Below are positions 50,216-60,479 of a stretch of DNA of 62,000 nt, one piece after another. The DNA lies in contig CAJNDS010002812.1 in assembly GCA_905221605.1 (NCBI GenBank), forward strand, positions 315,001-377,000, given 5' to 3'. Position 1 is the stretch's first letter, and each line of letters starts with the position of its first letter. Below the pieces are notes generated by a model. The model saw only the letters and a list, made by a program, of their open reading frames with translations, ran no database searches and was not told the DNA's origin. The DNA comes from Symbiodinium natans (taxonomy: Eukaryota; Sar; Dinophyceae; Suessiales; Symbiodiniaceae). Position numbers and translations under genes: made by a program.

Positions 50216-50343
50216 GATGACAGGTTTGACATCGACATTCTGGCGCCGGGCGAGCAGCGACGAGGGCGCCTCCGGTTCGGATGTTTGTGCAACAATGATT
50301 GATCAACACCACAGTCCTTGGATGCCTTGAAGTAGTGTTCTAG

Positions 50344-50402
50344 TTCTCTAAACCCTAAACCCAAAACCCAAAACCCAAAACCAACCCAAACCCTAAACCT
50401 CG
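50344..50402 (-). repeat. CCCTAAA/CCCAAAA array, about 8 units
   Basis: CCCAAAA units lie in the centre. Confidence 0.9.
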
Positions 50403-50584
50403 TGTGTAAAGCTATGCTTCCGGGCCTCCTGTAGCGGTTCCATTGGAGTAAGGGCTCACTGGAATGGCCACCGAAAGGAGCAAGGCATTTGAAGCGAGAC
50501 ATTCGTGAACCTTACCAAGACTAACCTTAAGATAACCTGTCCCTGAGAAGCCTGGGTTTTGCTGAAATCAAAAAATGTTCAGTT

Positions 50585-50880
50585 GCTTTTTTTTTTAACT
50601 TTTTGCAGATTCGGCCCCTGGCCAGATGCAAATCATTTTTAGCCCGGGTTTTGCTCTTACACTTGCTTCTGAGGTGCTTGGCTGTATATCTTGGTGTTTA
50701 TTCTGTGGGTTTTGGCTGTTGTGGAATTGTCCTGAGTTTTTTTGATTGTTTTCTGATTTCTTCTGACCTTTTTTGAATTTGTTCCGATTTTTTTTTTGCT
50801 TTCTTTGTGGCTTGATTTTTGCGGAAGTGAATTTTATTTGACTTTTTCTGGTTTTTGATACTTTGTGGTTTCCCAAGCTT
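50585..50880 (-). repeat. T-rich low-complexity tract
   Basis: A tract of TTTTTTGATT, TTTCTGATTTC and TTTTTTGAA words. On the minus strand it gives a lysine/asparagine-rich 109-codon frame (50595-50924) that I attribute to composition. Confidence 0.75.
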
Positions 50881-50929
50881 AACAGAGCACAGATTATCTT
50901 GAGACTAACCTTTATTTTCTTCATTCCTC

Positions 50930-51450
50930 TTGAAGAACAAGGAGAATGTGCAGTATAGCTTTTGTGGGACCCTCAGCCCTCAAGAATCTACGGCAAAAAG
51001 CGGTACACCTTTGGAGGCAGGCTTGGGGACAGCAGTCATGAATGTCACAGGTACTTGTTCAACGTGAAGCCCACGCGCCACTATGATGAGGGCGGGCGAG
51101 CATTGTCAGGCTTGGTTTTTGGATCGATCGGACTGTGTTCGACACCCAATAAATCGCTTCGCAAGGGCGGCCATAATTACCCCTAACAACATGTAAGGCA
51201 GATCTATGTGTTTTTAGGCTACAGACGTACAGCCACTGAGCCCTGATTGTCCTGATGCTGAATTTTGACTTTCACTATGCTCGCGTGGAAGCCGGCAGAA
51301 GCTCGGTGCGTAAACTCAGGCATGCAATGATACTCTCGGCAAACGACTGGAGGGCACTCGGAACTAGTCTGCTTTAATCTCAGCACATATCGTGCCTGAA
51401 CAATCTCAGGCATCAAGGCCTTGCCCTTGCACCCAGAAAATCCGAAATTC
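50930..51450. other. Unassigned stretch
   Basis: No heptamers or palindromes. Open frames of 74-92 codons are unrecognised. Confidence 0.3.
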
Positions 51451-51458
51451 ACGACCTC

Positions 51459-51477
51459 CCCCCCCCCCCCCCCCCCC
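51459..51477. repeat. C homopolymer tract
   Basis: About 18 C. Confidence 0.94.
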
Positions 51478-51640
51478 AAGGTCCCTAGCCTCCACAACCT
51501 TTGACAAGACTGCTGGGCGCCTTGTCAACTCGAAGGCTGTAAGAGCATAAAGATCGGGGATTCCGAAAGTCGGGGGTATCTGTATATCTGTGTGGATGCT
51601 TAAGGTGGCCTTAGCCCATCCTCCATGAAGGATGCGCATG

Positions 51641-51744
51641 TGGGCGTTTCCGATTTTAGGGGTACCTTATTGGGGTCCTTATAAGAAGGGAATCCTACTA
51701 TTTGAGGTCTATATTAGGAGTCCCTTGTTTTTCGTAAACCCCCA
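51641..51744. repeat. Family K palindromic element
   Basis: TGGGCGTTTCCGATTTTAGG at the left pairs with GTTTTTCGTAAACCCCCA at the right. It lies in the opposite orientation to the copy at 9950. Confidence 0.85.
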
Positions 51745-51926
51745 TCTGTTCTCGGCGCTACACTGGCAGAACCTGTCCGAAGCCATGGTTCTGAGCCATG
51801 TTGCTTGCATCGCTGCCCTTACATGGCCCGGCTCGCTAGGGAAGACTGCTGTGTAAGAAGGATTTCGGGATGTCATACGTCTCCCTTCTTGGGTTCCCGA
51901 TCGGAACATTCTTCAGCTTCAGCTCT

Positions 51927-51961
51927 AAATCCTAAACCCTAAACCCTAAACCCTAAACCCT
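51927..51961 (-). repeat. CCCTAAA array, 5 copies
   Basis: The first unit is TCCTAAA. Confidence 0.95.
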
Positions 51962-52067
51962 GTGTGCCAGGCTTGCTTCTCTACTTTCTTCAGCGAGATG
52001 GGCGGACATTCCGCAGCACCTTCCTCTACAGGCCTAGTTTTGGGATTGTCCATTCCAGACCCCCAAT

Positions 52068-52119
52068 CCCTAAACCCTAAACCCTAAACCCTAAACCCTA
52101 AACCCTAAACCCTAAACCT
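52068..52119 (-). repeat. CCCTAAA array, 7 copies
   Basis: A perfect run. Confidence 0.96.
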
Positions 52120-52228
52120 GATTTTCAAGGTCTTTTTGTACTGGCAATGGACTTCGGCATCTAAACGAAGCAATTGCCGAGCGAGTTCAGAGTCCTGAAG
52201 AAGGGTCTTCTGTCTATAGTTAGAGTGA

Positions 52229-52289
52229 CCCTAAACCCTAAACCCTAAACCCTAAACCCTAAACCCTAAACCCTAAACCCTAAACCCTA
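52229..52289 (-). repeat. CCCTAAA array, 8-9 copies
   Basis: A perfect run. Confidence 0.97.
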
Positions 52290-52449
52290 TTGCTTGCAAG
52301 GCTTGGAGGGCCCACGGACATCTCATGAATCTACAGCGTTGCTTGCGCAGGGCTCAAACGTGCCGCTTATCGCAGATTCGCTGGTGCGGTAAACCGTGTG
52401 TAGCTATCATTTTGAGGCTTGCATGTCGCTGAGACACATCGTAAGTAGA

Positions 52450-52603
52450 TGTGGCGGTTCCCGAAATTACACAAAAAGCTCCAATGTAGTTCCTTTTTGG
52501 GTTAGTCTTAGGGGATTTTAGTATGCTACCCCCAAGAGGTACTACATAGCAGCCTTTGGGTAGGTATTATAAATAAGGGAATCCTACTATCTAGGTAGGC
52601 CTT
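52450..52603. repeat. Composite palindromic fragment (K-like)
   Basis: GTTCCCGAAATTA at the left and AAGGGAATCCTACTATCTAG at the right resemble family K pieces. AATGTAGTTCCTTTTTGGG between them recalls hairpins at 31.9 and 34.5 kb. Confidence 0.45.
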
Positions 52604-52705
52604 CGACTCCGACATCGCTCGGCCTCAGTTGGCTCAAGGCCTGCCACCAGGGATCTCGCGTGTTAGGGCCGCGCAAGGCCTCTTACGGCAGACGGAAAAC
52701 ATCTA

Positions 52706-52792
52706 GACTTAGGGTTTAGGGGTTTTAGGGTTTAGAGTTTAGGGTTTAGGGTTTAGGAATTAGGGTTGAGGGTTTAGAGTTTAGGGTTTTGT
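52706..52792 (+). repeat. TTTAGGG array, degenerate, about 11 units
   Basis: TTTAGAG, ATTAGGG and TTGAGGG variants. Confidence 0.92.
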
Positions 52793-53187
52793 TTTAAAAT
52801 GCTTAAAGTGCAGATGCGCATGACAGCCACCTCCCAACTGCGCTTTCGTCAGTTCATCGAAGCCCCTTGGCGTATCCCGCAATGCAGGTCTCTACAATCA
52901 CGAGACCTATAGGAGCCCAGACCCCTCGGCAGTAAACCCCGCTACTTTGAGTAATTTCGTACTGCAAGGCAGGGCAAAAGCACACACACCTCAGACTTTG
53001 GGTCATGTTCCCTTTGCTCAAGGGTACAAAGGCTACCCTAGGGTAAACTCTAATCGCGCCCACGACCTTGTCAAGCAACCTCATGATCCGAAGCATGTGC
53101 GCATGGCTGTTGCTCCAGCGCCTCCCTCGCCGACTCTTTACGGACGCCTGGTTTTGGGGGTTTCGTGTCACCCCCAAAAGCCCTGAA

Positions 53188-53228
53188 TTTTAGGGTTTAG
53201 GGGTTAGGGGTTAGGGGTTAGGGGTTCG
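53188..53228 (+). repeat. TTAGGGG variant heptamer array, 4-5 copies
   Basis: After one TTTAGGG, the units become identical GTTAGGG/TTAGGGG, still seven bases long. Confidence 0.93.
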
Positions 53229-53440
53229 GGGGTGGGGAGGTGATTGGGTGCGCGTCTGCTGGAGACCGAGGTCATCTTAAGGTTTAGGGTTAGGGTTAAG
53301 GCTTTGCCTGGTGAAACCGCCTATCTTCGCAGAGGGCACTTTTCGCTCCGCCCTCCCCACTCCCCCCACAAAGCATAAGGTATGATTTCCTTCGTTTATC
53401 AAGGTGTAGAAGGAGTCCTGAGGATTAGGGTTCACAGCGT

Positions 53441-53464
53441 AAACCCTAAACCCTAAACCCTAAG
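53441..53464 (-). repeat. Short CCCTAAA array
   Basis: Three perfect units. Confidence 0.92.
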
Positions 53465-53479
53465 GCAGTAATTCCCTGC

Positions 53480-54115
53480 AAGGTCGGGAGCCTGGAAAGA
53501 GTTGAACATCCCCTCGTGTTCTCTCCTCTTGTTTTGCTAGGTGGGGGCTTGGTATTTAGAGTGATGTGAGATTAGACATGAGGTTTTTTTGAGTTGAACG
53601 AAAGCTTGTCTACTACGACGTGGGATAAGAAGGTCCTTGAATGTCAGGATGTGGGGTGCCAATGGCAGTGGCAGGCTAAGGTTCTATACATCTTCGGCGA
53701 CTCACCTTAGCAATTGCTGCTGTGCGTGTGCTTCTGCCACTGCGCAGAGAAGCTTGGAACGGATGTGGCAAACAGCACTAGGCACGATCGCTCTGAAGAA
53801 AAAGAAAACAAAACAAGAAAACAAAAAAAACGAAACGTCGAAAAGCTCTGAAGAGCAGAGTGGTGAACCTTCCACCCCCCCCCCCCCGTTCAGTCACACA
53901 GCGCCCCGTGTTCTCTCACCCTTAACATGTCTTACTGTTACTACTGCTTGTTGCTTTAGACATGACTAGTAGCATGAGCATGAGTTGGTTTTATGAACAT
54001 CGTACAATTAGTACTGTTCTCCATCATCTTCCGAATGTCACTAGCATCACCGGCGCGAAAGACATGGAAAAATCGAGCATTTGAAGGCCGCAATGTTTAA
54101 GATAAGGCAGCCGGG
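53480..54115. other. Unassigned stretch with A-rich and C-run patches
   Basis: An A-rich patch (53800-53835) and a C-run (53874-53887) lie inside a 110-codon plus frame (53637-53969). That frame has no recognisable domain and ends in lysine-rich low complexity. Confidence 0.3.
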
Positions 54116-54244
54116 GTGCAATCCCATACCCTAAACCCTAAAGCCTAAACCCTAAACCCTTAAGACTTTGGGAGGACGCCAAGCTGCGCCGGCTGAGGCA
54201 TGGTTCCTCCCACATGGGTCTGGGATGTTTCTGGTCTATATGAT

Positions 54245-54341
54245 GGGATGTTCCCCCTCGTACTAACAGTGCTTAATAGGGGATTGTAATACGGGCACTA
54301 GAATCCCGATTTAGGACTCTTAGTATAAGGGGGAGCATCCC
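54245..54341. repeat. Family A palindromic element
   Basis: The ends GGGATGTTCCCCC and GGGGGAGCATCCC are inverted with one mismatch. The arms GTACTAACAGTGCTTAATAG and TAGGACTCTTAGTATAAG are clear. Confidence 0.87.
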
Positions 54342-54344
54342 AAT

Positions 54345-54800
54345 CTACATGGGATGAGCCTATATTCTGGTTGAGGGTTAGTAGGGATAGCTGGGGGGGA
54401 ATAGTGCTCTTTCAAGCACCGGCTTAAGCATATCGAACCCTGGTTGTAGAGAATTATGCATATACAGACAATTCTAGGCTCGGTTGAGACAGTTGTATCC
54501 TTTAGTTATGTAGATAGGGTTTGGTTCCAGGGCTGTTGCTTTGAGGCGATGACACGGGACCTTATGAATGACTCTGCCGCTCTCACCCTGCTGTCTTCCT
54601 GACTTCCCACATCCTAGACCCTAAACACTTACATGAGGGGCGCTACAGTTAATTATCCTGCAAGAACGAAGAGCTTCTTCGGAAAATCTTTCAGGCGTGC
54701 AGGACCCATGCCTAGACAGGGGTCTGAGGGGGGCGAGAAACCCGAACTCTTGAGCCCCAGGCACGCGAGTTTCGCCTCTGCTAGAGGGGAAGGGGTCTAG
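54345..54800. other. Unassigned stretch
   Basis: Nothing recognised apart from single heptamer-like words. Confidence 0.3.
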
Positions 54801-54819
54801 TGGTTCGAGGGGTTGACGG

Positions 54820-54893
54820 TTTAGTTTAGGGTTTAGGATTTAGGATTTAGGGCTTAGGGTTTAGGGTTCAGGGTTTAGGGTTTAGGGTTAGGC
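54820..54893 (+). repeat. TTTAGGG array, about 10 units
   Basis: TTTAGGA (two), CTTAGGG and TTCAGGG variants. Confidence 0.93.
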
Positions 54894-55354
54894 GAATTCC
54901 TGGAAATAGGTGGCATGGAGCGAGACGCTCCCCGAAGAGAATTTGAATGTGCAGGCAGTGAGGATTCTCGGATGCACATATCTCGGCCCGAAACCCTAAA
55001 CCCTCAACCCTGTTCCTGAAACTCTAAAGAAGACTGGGGGCAACTCCTGGGGCACTCGGATGGTGGGATTCCAACGAAGCCCTAATACTTGGTTATGCAT
55101 TTTTCTAAATCAAAAAGAGCTCTAAACCCTCAACCCTAAACCCTAAACCCAAAGAAATGGAGCTGGGAGCAAGGTCTGGGGCTAGGGACTTCAGCGTTCA
55201 GGGTTTCAGCTGTTCTTTCTCTTCTTGAGGCTTTTGGGCCTGAACGAAAAGTCTTTAAGTCATGGGGCCTGTGAGGCGTCGGGGATTGAGGAAAGAGTTC
55301 AAACGGAGGATTAAGAGGAGCTGTAGCAGGGTCTCGAGGTGCATTGCAAAGATG

Positions 55355-55390
55355 GTTTAGGGTTTAGGGTTTAGGGTTCAGGGTGTAGGC
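55355..55390 (+). repeat. Short TTTAGGG array
   Basis: Four units, then TTCAGGG and TGTAGGC. Confidence 0.92.
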
Positions 55391-55668
55391 TTGTTTGGAT
55401 ACCACTAGCGACAAGTCGCTTGGCGCTTGCGCGTTGTCACCCTTGCCTCTTGTCACAGAACCTGCATGTCGACTAATGCAAAGACGAAGCCGCAAACCCT
55501 CAACCCGCGTGACCCGAACTCTCTACACCCATAAGCCCCCCGACCCTGCATCCCAATAAGGCAGCTCAAGAAGATACTGATCTTCTGCGGCCTTCTCACT
55601 TTCGCGTCTGTCGCCTTTGGCTTCCTGGGACGCTCCGCCCCCTCGCCCTGGCGCTTCGACGGAGAAGT

Positions 55669-55757
55669 GGGTTTAGGGTTTAGGGCTTAGGGCTTAGGAC
55701 TTAGGGTTTATGGTTTAGGGTTTAGGGTTTAGGGTAGTCTGGGGTTTAGGGTCTAGG
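55669..55757 (+). repeat. TTTAGGG array with CTTAGGG units, about 11 units
   Basis: CTTAGGG, CTTAGGA and TTTATGG variants lie at the left. Confidence 0.92.
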
Positions 55758-56062
55758 GGGGCTATACCTAAATGCCATCGGACCAGGTCTTGGCACCCCA
55801 ATCAGGAATGACAATTGGGGGTTATGTGGTGTATCGAGGTTTCGGGGTTGACAGGGTTCTTGAGTTTGTTGGGTTCAGGCGAAATTGGGTTGAGGCCGGT
55901 TTCAGGGTTGATTCAGGAAGACTTAATCCTATATAACTCCTATATAACACGCCTTACATAAAAAGCCCCTAGAAAACGGAAGCAGCTCCAAGGCATAGCC
56001 CCTCCATAAGCTCCAGAGTCCCTATCAGAAGGGCGAACCTCTGGTCGCTGCATTTGGTGGAC

Positions 56063-56228
56063 GAACTATAGCTACTTTTGCCCCTACATACCCTTATAAG
56101 GGTCCCCACTGAACTATAGCGCCTACATACTCGAATTAAGGGCTCCTCCTAAACTATAGCCCTACATACCCTTATAAGGGTCCCCCCCTGAACGATAGCC
56201 CTACCCTTACAAAGGTCTCCCCCTTGAG
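56063..56228. repeat. Imperfect tandem repeat, unit about 40 bp, four copies
   Basis: Each unit reads GAACTATAGC, then CCTACATACCC, then TTATAAGGGTCCCC. The first unit has an extra TACTTTTGC and the last is shortened. TTATAAGGGTCCCC resembles the family K core, so it may be an amplified element fragment. Confidence 0.85.
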
Positions 56229-56257
56229 TCCCTGACGTCGATGGCTTAGGACAAGCC

Positions 56258-56725
56258 TTGGTAGCCCCGAGGAAAGAGCTCGTGTACACCGGGGGCTTTG
56301 CTTTGGCGCCCATTGCCTTGTGGCTGCCAGGGGCTGAGAACCAAGACCCGTGCAAGCCCTTGAAACCCCAGGCCCTACAGGCAGGATTGCATTCACCGAA
56401 AGCTGAAGCTCACGTACCACCAAGGTTCGCGCTGCGGCTGCTTCCGGGCAATCTGCGTGCGGCGCGCCCCGCGCCCACGCCCAAATGCGAACAGCGTGTT
56501 TGGGCACAGGCACAGAACTCCCTCCCTTTCTCCAGCGTGGTTATGCAACCCCCAAAGTCCGAGCATTTCTACAGCTGCTTTTACAAAGCCTGTAAAACCC
56601 TCAAGCCTAGCACAGGTGAGTTTTGCGCTGCTACACACAGCGCCTCTTCAATTCAACAAGATCAAGGCAGCGCTACCACGCACGCTGCGTTCAGGAGTTT
56701 GTCAGGCTATAGATTTGGGGTTTAA
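56258..56725 (+). CDS. Unrecognised open reading frame, doubtful
   Basis: A 155-codon frame in a GC-richer patch without heptamers. It is rich in alanine, proline and leucine. The opposite strand is open over much of the same range (56172-56513), and another plus frame (56457-56864, 135 codons) overlaps it. The frame ends in TTTGGGGTTTAA, a heptamer-like word. No domain or membrane segment was recognised. It could hold an exon; a single intact gene is unlikely. Confidence 0.15.
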   Translation: MVAPRKELVYTGGFALAPIALWLPGAENQDPCKPLKPQALQAGLHSPKAEAHVPPRFALRLLPGNLRAARPAPTPKCEQRVWAQAQNSLPFSSVVMQPPKSEHFYSCFYKACKTLKPSTGEFCAATHSASSIQQDQGSATTHAAFRSLSGYRFGV

Positions 56726-56932
56726 GGCTTATAATGGGAGTTGTTCTCCTGCATTTTGGCACTTATGGTCCAACTCCGGGCCCTCCTGTACATGTGCTTG
56801 TAACTACAGGATACGCCCTTCAAGCCTACACCCCAAATGGGTTCGCCTAGGCCCCCAAATGTAGTACCTTGCTCTCGGGGAATTCTTGACTTGCTTCGAC
56901 AAGCCGTCGAGTCAGCAGGTACTCAAACAAGG

Positions 56933-57048
56933 AACCTTGGGGACGAAATGAACCCTAAAAGGGTTTAATGGTTCATATACCTCAATAGTAATTATAGTGG
57001 TATAGGGTATATGACCCCAGTCTTAGTGTTCATTTGGTCCCCAAGGAT
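56933..57048. repeat. Palindromic element (singleton, well preserved)
   Basis: AACCTTGGGGACGAAATGAA at the left pairs with TTCATTTGGTCCCCAAGGAT at the right, almost perfect over 20 bases. The 116-bp body also has GGTTCATATACC inverted as GGTATATGACC. Confidence 0.85.
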
Positions 57049-57092
57049 TTACCCCTTCTGGATCGACCCAGGGTGTTCGTCAGTCAAAGACG

Positions 57093-57206
57093 GATATTCA
57101 ATCTTTTCCCTTATTTAGGCTTAAGAGGATCATATTTAGGAATATAGGGTTAGGGCTTCGGGTTTAGGATTTCGGGTTTAGGGTTTAGGGTCTTACGGGC
57201 CATCCT
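57093..57206. repeat. Family I element interrupted by TTTAGGG units
   Basis: CTTTTCCCTTATTTAGG, AAGAGGATCATATTTAGGAA and CGGGCCATCCTGG follow the reference copy at 17888. Between ATAT and CTTACGGGCC lie six TTTAGGG-like units, at the same place as the insertion in the 11.5-kb copy but in the opposite orientation. Confidence 0.72.
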
Positions 57207-57353
57207 GGCGCAGAAGCCTAGGAAGCTTTCGTTTGCGCCAATGTCTCGCAGGTTTCCGCTGGCCCCGACGGCAAGGCATGCGTTGTTGTTCAGGCGGCGT
57301 GTGCGGGCCAGATCCTAATCTGCGAGTTGCTCAAGAACCGCAAAAAATACTAA

Positions 57354-57396
57354 AATAATAATCTTCCTTATAAGGGCAAAATATAGGGATTATTAT
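57354..57396. repeat. Small hairpin
   Basis: AAATAATAATC and GATTATTATTT form an 11-bp perfect stem around about 22 bases. Confidence 0.65.
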
Positions 57397-57532
57397 TTAC
57401 ATTCTTTTGGGGCTCTTAAGAAAATAGTCGCAATCTAGCCAATCTAGCTGTGATTTGGGGCTTTGGGTTCAGGAGCCCAAGCTTGCCAAGAGTAGCCTTC
57501 GGACCTATAGCAAGGTACATCTATGAATTGGG

Positions 57533-57626
57533 TTTAGGGTTTAGGGTTTAGGGTTTAGGGTTTAGGGTTTAGGGTTTAGGGTTTAGGGTTTAGGGTTTAG
57601 GGTTTAGGGTTTAGGGTTTAGGGTTA
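57533..57626 (+). repeat. TTTAGGG array, 13 copies
   Basis: A perfect run; the last unit is TTATGGG. Confidence 0.97.
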
Positions 57627-57905
57627 TGGGTTTCCCTGGGAGACGACGCACCTAAACCCCAAAGCTCTGGCGAATCCCTAAACCCTACCCTGCCCTAAAG
57701 CCCTGAGCCTCAAAAAGCCCTCCCGAAACGTGCTAGCCCTCACTCAGACCCTACCCTAGCCTTAAAAATTCTTATAAGTCCCCAAGCCTGCAAACCCTAA
57801 ACCCGAAACCCCTATTGAAACCTGAAGGCCCTAAAGCCCTAAAGTCCGCAAACCCTAGCCCCTCTTGCCCGATCCCGGCCCGAGGTCTCCTCAGTTGTGT
57901 TGAAG

Positions 57906-58028
57906 GTTTAGGGTTTGGGGTTTATTGGGTTTAGGGTTTATTGGTTCATTGGGTTTAGGGTTTATTGGTTTATTGGGTTTAGGGTTTAGGGTTTGGGGTT
58001 TAGTGGTTTATTGGGTTTAGGGTTTAGA
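57906..58028 (+). repeat. TTTAGGG array with TTTATTGGG/TTTATTGG units
   Basis: The pattern TTTAGGGTTTATTGG recurs about four times, a higher-order unit of about 30 bp. Confidence 0.92.
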
Positions 58029-58149
58029 GTGCTCATTACAGCAGTTTGGGATAGAAACACCTCAGTCCACAGCCCCAGAGCCTAAACCCAAAGCTACTGT
58101 AGCATGGGCTTGTAGGTTCCTGAACTAGTTGGCATAGTCAGTCAAAGCC

Positions 58150-58164
58150 CCTAAACCCTAAACC

Positions 58165-58196
<32 letters not shown>

Positions 58197-58206
58197 ACCC
58201 GCAACC

Positions 58207-58238
<32 letters not shown>

Positions 58239-58316
58239 ACCCGCAACCCGCAACCCGCAACCCGCAACCCGCAACCTGCAACCCGCAACCCGCAACCCGC
58301 AACCCGCAACCTGCAA
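58150..58316 (-). repeat. CCCTAAA to CCCTCAA to CCCGCAA graded array, about 24 copies
   Basis: Two CCCTAAA units are followed by about five CCCTCAA, one CCCGCAA, five more CCCTCAA, then about ten CCCGCAA with two CCTGCAA. The change proceeds left to right in blocks. The period stays seven. Confidence 0.97.
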
Positions 58317-58798
58317 CCCCAGCCCACAGCCCTAAACTCCAAAGCTCGAAGTCAAGGAAGGGGTGGAGCTGGCTTGGTCTTTCAGGGGGAGGAATCTTCG
58401 GATCTAGGGTTTTTGGACTTGGGTTTAGGGTTTCTGGTTTTCCTTCAGCCCCTTTTTTTGAACGGTACAGGGCTTGACGCTTGGCAGTGTCGAGTTTGGG
58501 CCGTAGGAGTTAGGGACTTCCCGGCCCCTTCACCAACAATCCGGAAAACTTGCCGTAGGAACCAGCGCCGTCGGCTAATGTCACGGCTCCTGGGCCGGAC
58601 GGGCCGGGGGCATGCTGTGGGTATCCCTAAACCCTAAACCCTAAACGCGCCTTGATCCCTGCACCCCTCAACAAAGCCCCTGAACTCTCAGTCCAGCTTT
58701 CCACCCAAAGGCCCCCAAAATGGAGCACCCCTTTAAACGGGAAATCTGCCTTAAGGAGATAGAATTGAACAGATTTCGGTTTTCTTGAGGTAGATATA

Positions 58799-58900
58799 CT
58801 AGAAGTAGGCCCTCATTCCTTTGTTTTTGGGTTGGGCTCCCTTTAGAACCCTCCTAAAACCAAAAAGGGTACCCTTTTTTGCTAGGCTACTCGTGGGTCT
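58799..58900. repeat. Family C-like element
   Basis: ACTAGAAGTAGGCC at the left and GGCTACTCGTGGGTCTAGT at the right. The core has TTTGTTTTTGGGTTGGGCTCC and AAAAAGGGTACCCTTTTTT. A short (TA)n run follows at 58900-58918. Confidence 0.6.
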
Positions 58901-58935
58901 AGTATATATATATATATAGATAGATAGGCTACTCA

Positions 58936-58980
58936 CCCTAAACCCTAAACCCTCAACCCTAAACCCCAAACCCTAAATCT
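58936..58980 (-). repeat. CCCTAAA array, about 6 units
   Basis: CCCTCAA and CCCCAAA variants. Confidence 0.92.
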
Positions 58981-59088
58981 GCACACCCTGAACCCCCAAA
59001 CTTTCTGTGCCCTGTGAGCCTTGAACACCCTTGAGGGCCTCTGGAGTTGAAAACTGGGGCATCCTCAAAAAAGGCCTCAGAACCCCGT

Positions 59089-59168
59089 TAGGGTTTAGGG
59101 TTTAGGGCTTAGGGCTTAGGGCTTAGGGCTTAGGGCTTAGGGCTTAGGGTTTAGGGTTTAGGGTTTTC
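59089..59168 (+). repeat. TTTAGGG array with a block of six TTAGGGC units
   Basis: Two TTTAGGG units, six identical TTAGGGC units, then three TTTAGGG units: a single changed unit amplified in the middle. Confidence 0.96.
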
Positions 59169-59169
59169 A

Positions 59170-59750
59170 TCTGCTATCATGCCTGCAATGCTGTGGGCTT
59201 GAGGGTTTCGGGGGCTTTCACATGCTTGCGGCTACCATCCACGGCAGCGACTTCAGTGTTGCGGCCCACGGGCTTCAATCCCTGCATCACCCAGTTTGAG
59301 TTCCTCTATACCCTACAGACCTGCTGGGAGCTCCTAATGTCTCTGCAGGGTTTTGCTTTGTGGCACCTTGAGGGAGTAGTACACTGCTAGGGCAACCCCA
59401 AAATCCATCCCTGGTTTTCGACGACAGTTGCCACAGCATAGAATCCCTAAACCCTAAACCCTTAACCGTGAAAGACAAGCTTGCAAGGTGTCCTCCAACT
59501 CTGGCTGCAGCTGCTGTTTGGCAGACTTCACCCTTGAGGCGATGACGGTGATGAGGATTTTGCAGAGTGCATCTAGCCACTTGTTAAACCCGAAACTTGT
59601 ATACTATGAACCCTAAGCCTTAAACCCACAAGCCTTCACCACCTACACACCCTGAACCCTAGGCCCGAGACCGCCTGAGTTGTCAACTCTAACCCTATTA
59701 AACTCTGAAGCCCAGATTTGCTCCAATACCTGGAGAGACCCTGGACCTGA
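59170..59750. other. Unassigned stretch
   Basis: A short CCCTAAA patch at 59445-59466. Open frames of 65-97 codons are unrecognised. Confidence 0.3.
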
Positions 59751-59771
59751 AAGAAAGGTCTGTGTCTTTGC

Positions 59772-59850
59772 GGATATGTATATATACATATATACGTACA
59801 CGCGCATGAACTATTTTCACATGTTATATGCATATATGCGCATCTCTTAG
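59772..59850. repeat. TA/TATG-rich microsatellite stretch
   Basis: Interrupted TATATACATA and TATGCATATATGCGCAT words. Confidence 0.8.
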
Positions 59851-59912
59851 TATGTGTATATCGACAATCTAATGAACACGCCCTTCTTTACAGGGTATAG
59901 GCGGTATAATCC

Positions 59913-59997
59913 ATATATATATATATGTATATATGTATATATGTATATATGTATATATGTATATATGTATATATGTACATATATATATATATATACA
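59913..59997. repeat. 8-base TATATATG array
   Basis: About seven identical GTATATAT units between two (TA)n runs. Long isoleucine/tyrosine frames on both strands are artefacts. Confidence 0.95.
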
Positions 59998-60198
59998 CCA
60001 TGCAAAGAAGTTTGTGTGGGAAGAGACGCTTGGCAGAATATCTTATGAAGAAACCCCGGTACAAGATAATCTCATCTATAATGCAGGTTTGCAAAGACAG
60101 TTCTAAAGCGTCTGCAGAGGGTAAGCCTCCTTTTTGCTGCGCCAACGCCGTGTCTTGAAGTTGACGTACAGTCGATTCACGGTATGGCTTCGGAAAAA

Positions 60199-60258
60199 AT
60201 TATATGTATACATGAATATATGTATATATGTATATGTATATACATATACATATATACC
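60199..60258. repeat. TATATG-rich microsatellite
   Basis: TATATGTATA and TACATATACA words, partly palindromic. Confidence 0.88.
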
Positions 60259-60276
60259 TAAGGAAATTTCGCTCCC

Positions 60277-60350
60277 CAAAGAGCCCAATACCCCTTCATT
60301 CAAGAACATACCTGGAATCATGTTAAGGATCCTTGTAGAACTTAAGGAGT
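60277..60350. repeat. Family J element, cut on the right by a heptamer array
   Basis: AAAGAGCCCAATACCCCTTC at the left tip and AATCATGTTAAGGATCC in the core match family J. The sequence reads TTAAGGAG and then passes into TTTAGGG at 60350, where the copies at 20.3 kb continue TCTTCCTTAAT. Confidence 0.75.
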
Positions 60351-60386
60351 TTAGGGTTTAGGGTTTGCGGTTTAGGGTTTAGGGAG
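60350..60386 (+). repeat. Short TTTAGGG array abutting family J
   Basis: Five units, one of them TTTGCGG. Confidence 0.93.
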
Positions 60387-60479
60387 AGGTTCATGCTCTC
60401 CCTGAGTCCCCTCTCGCCGTCCTTCGCTGCGGACACGTCTTCTGCGAGGCCGGCACCGTTGTGGTACACCTGAGGCGGC

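Noticed and set aside
59854-60158. Tyrosine/isoleucine-rich frames
   Set aside because: They come from TATATG microsatellites.
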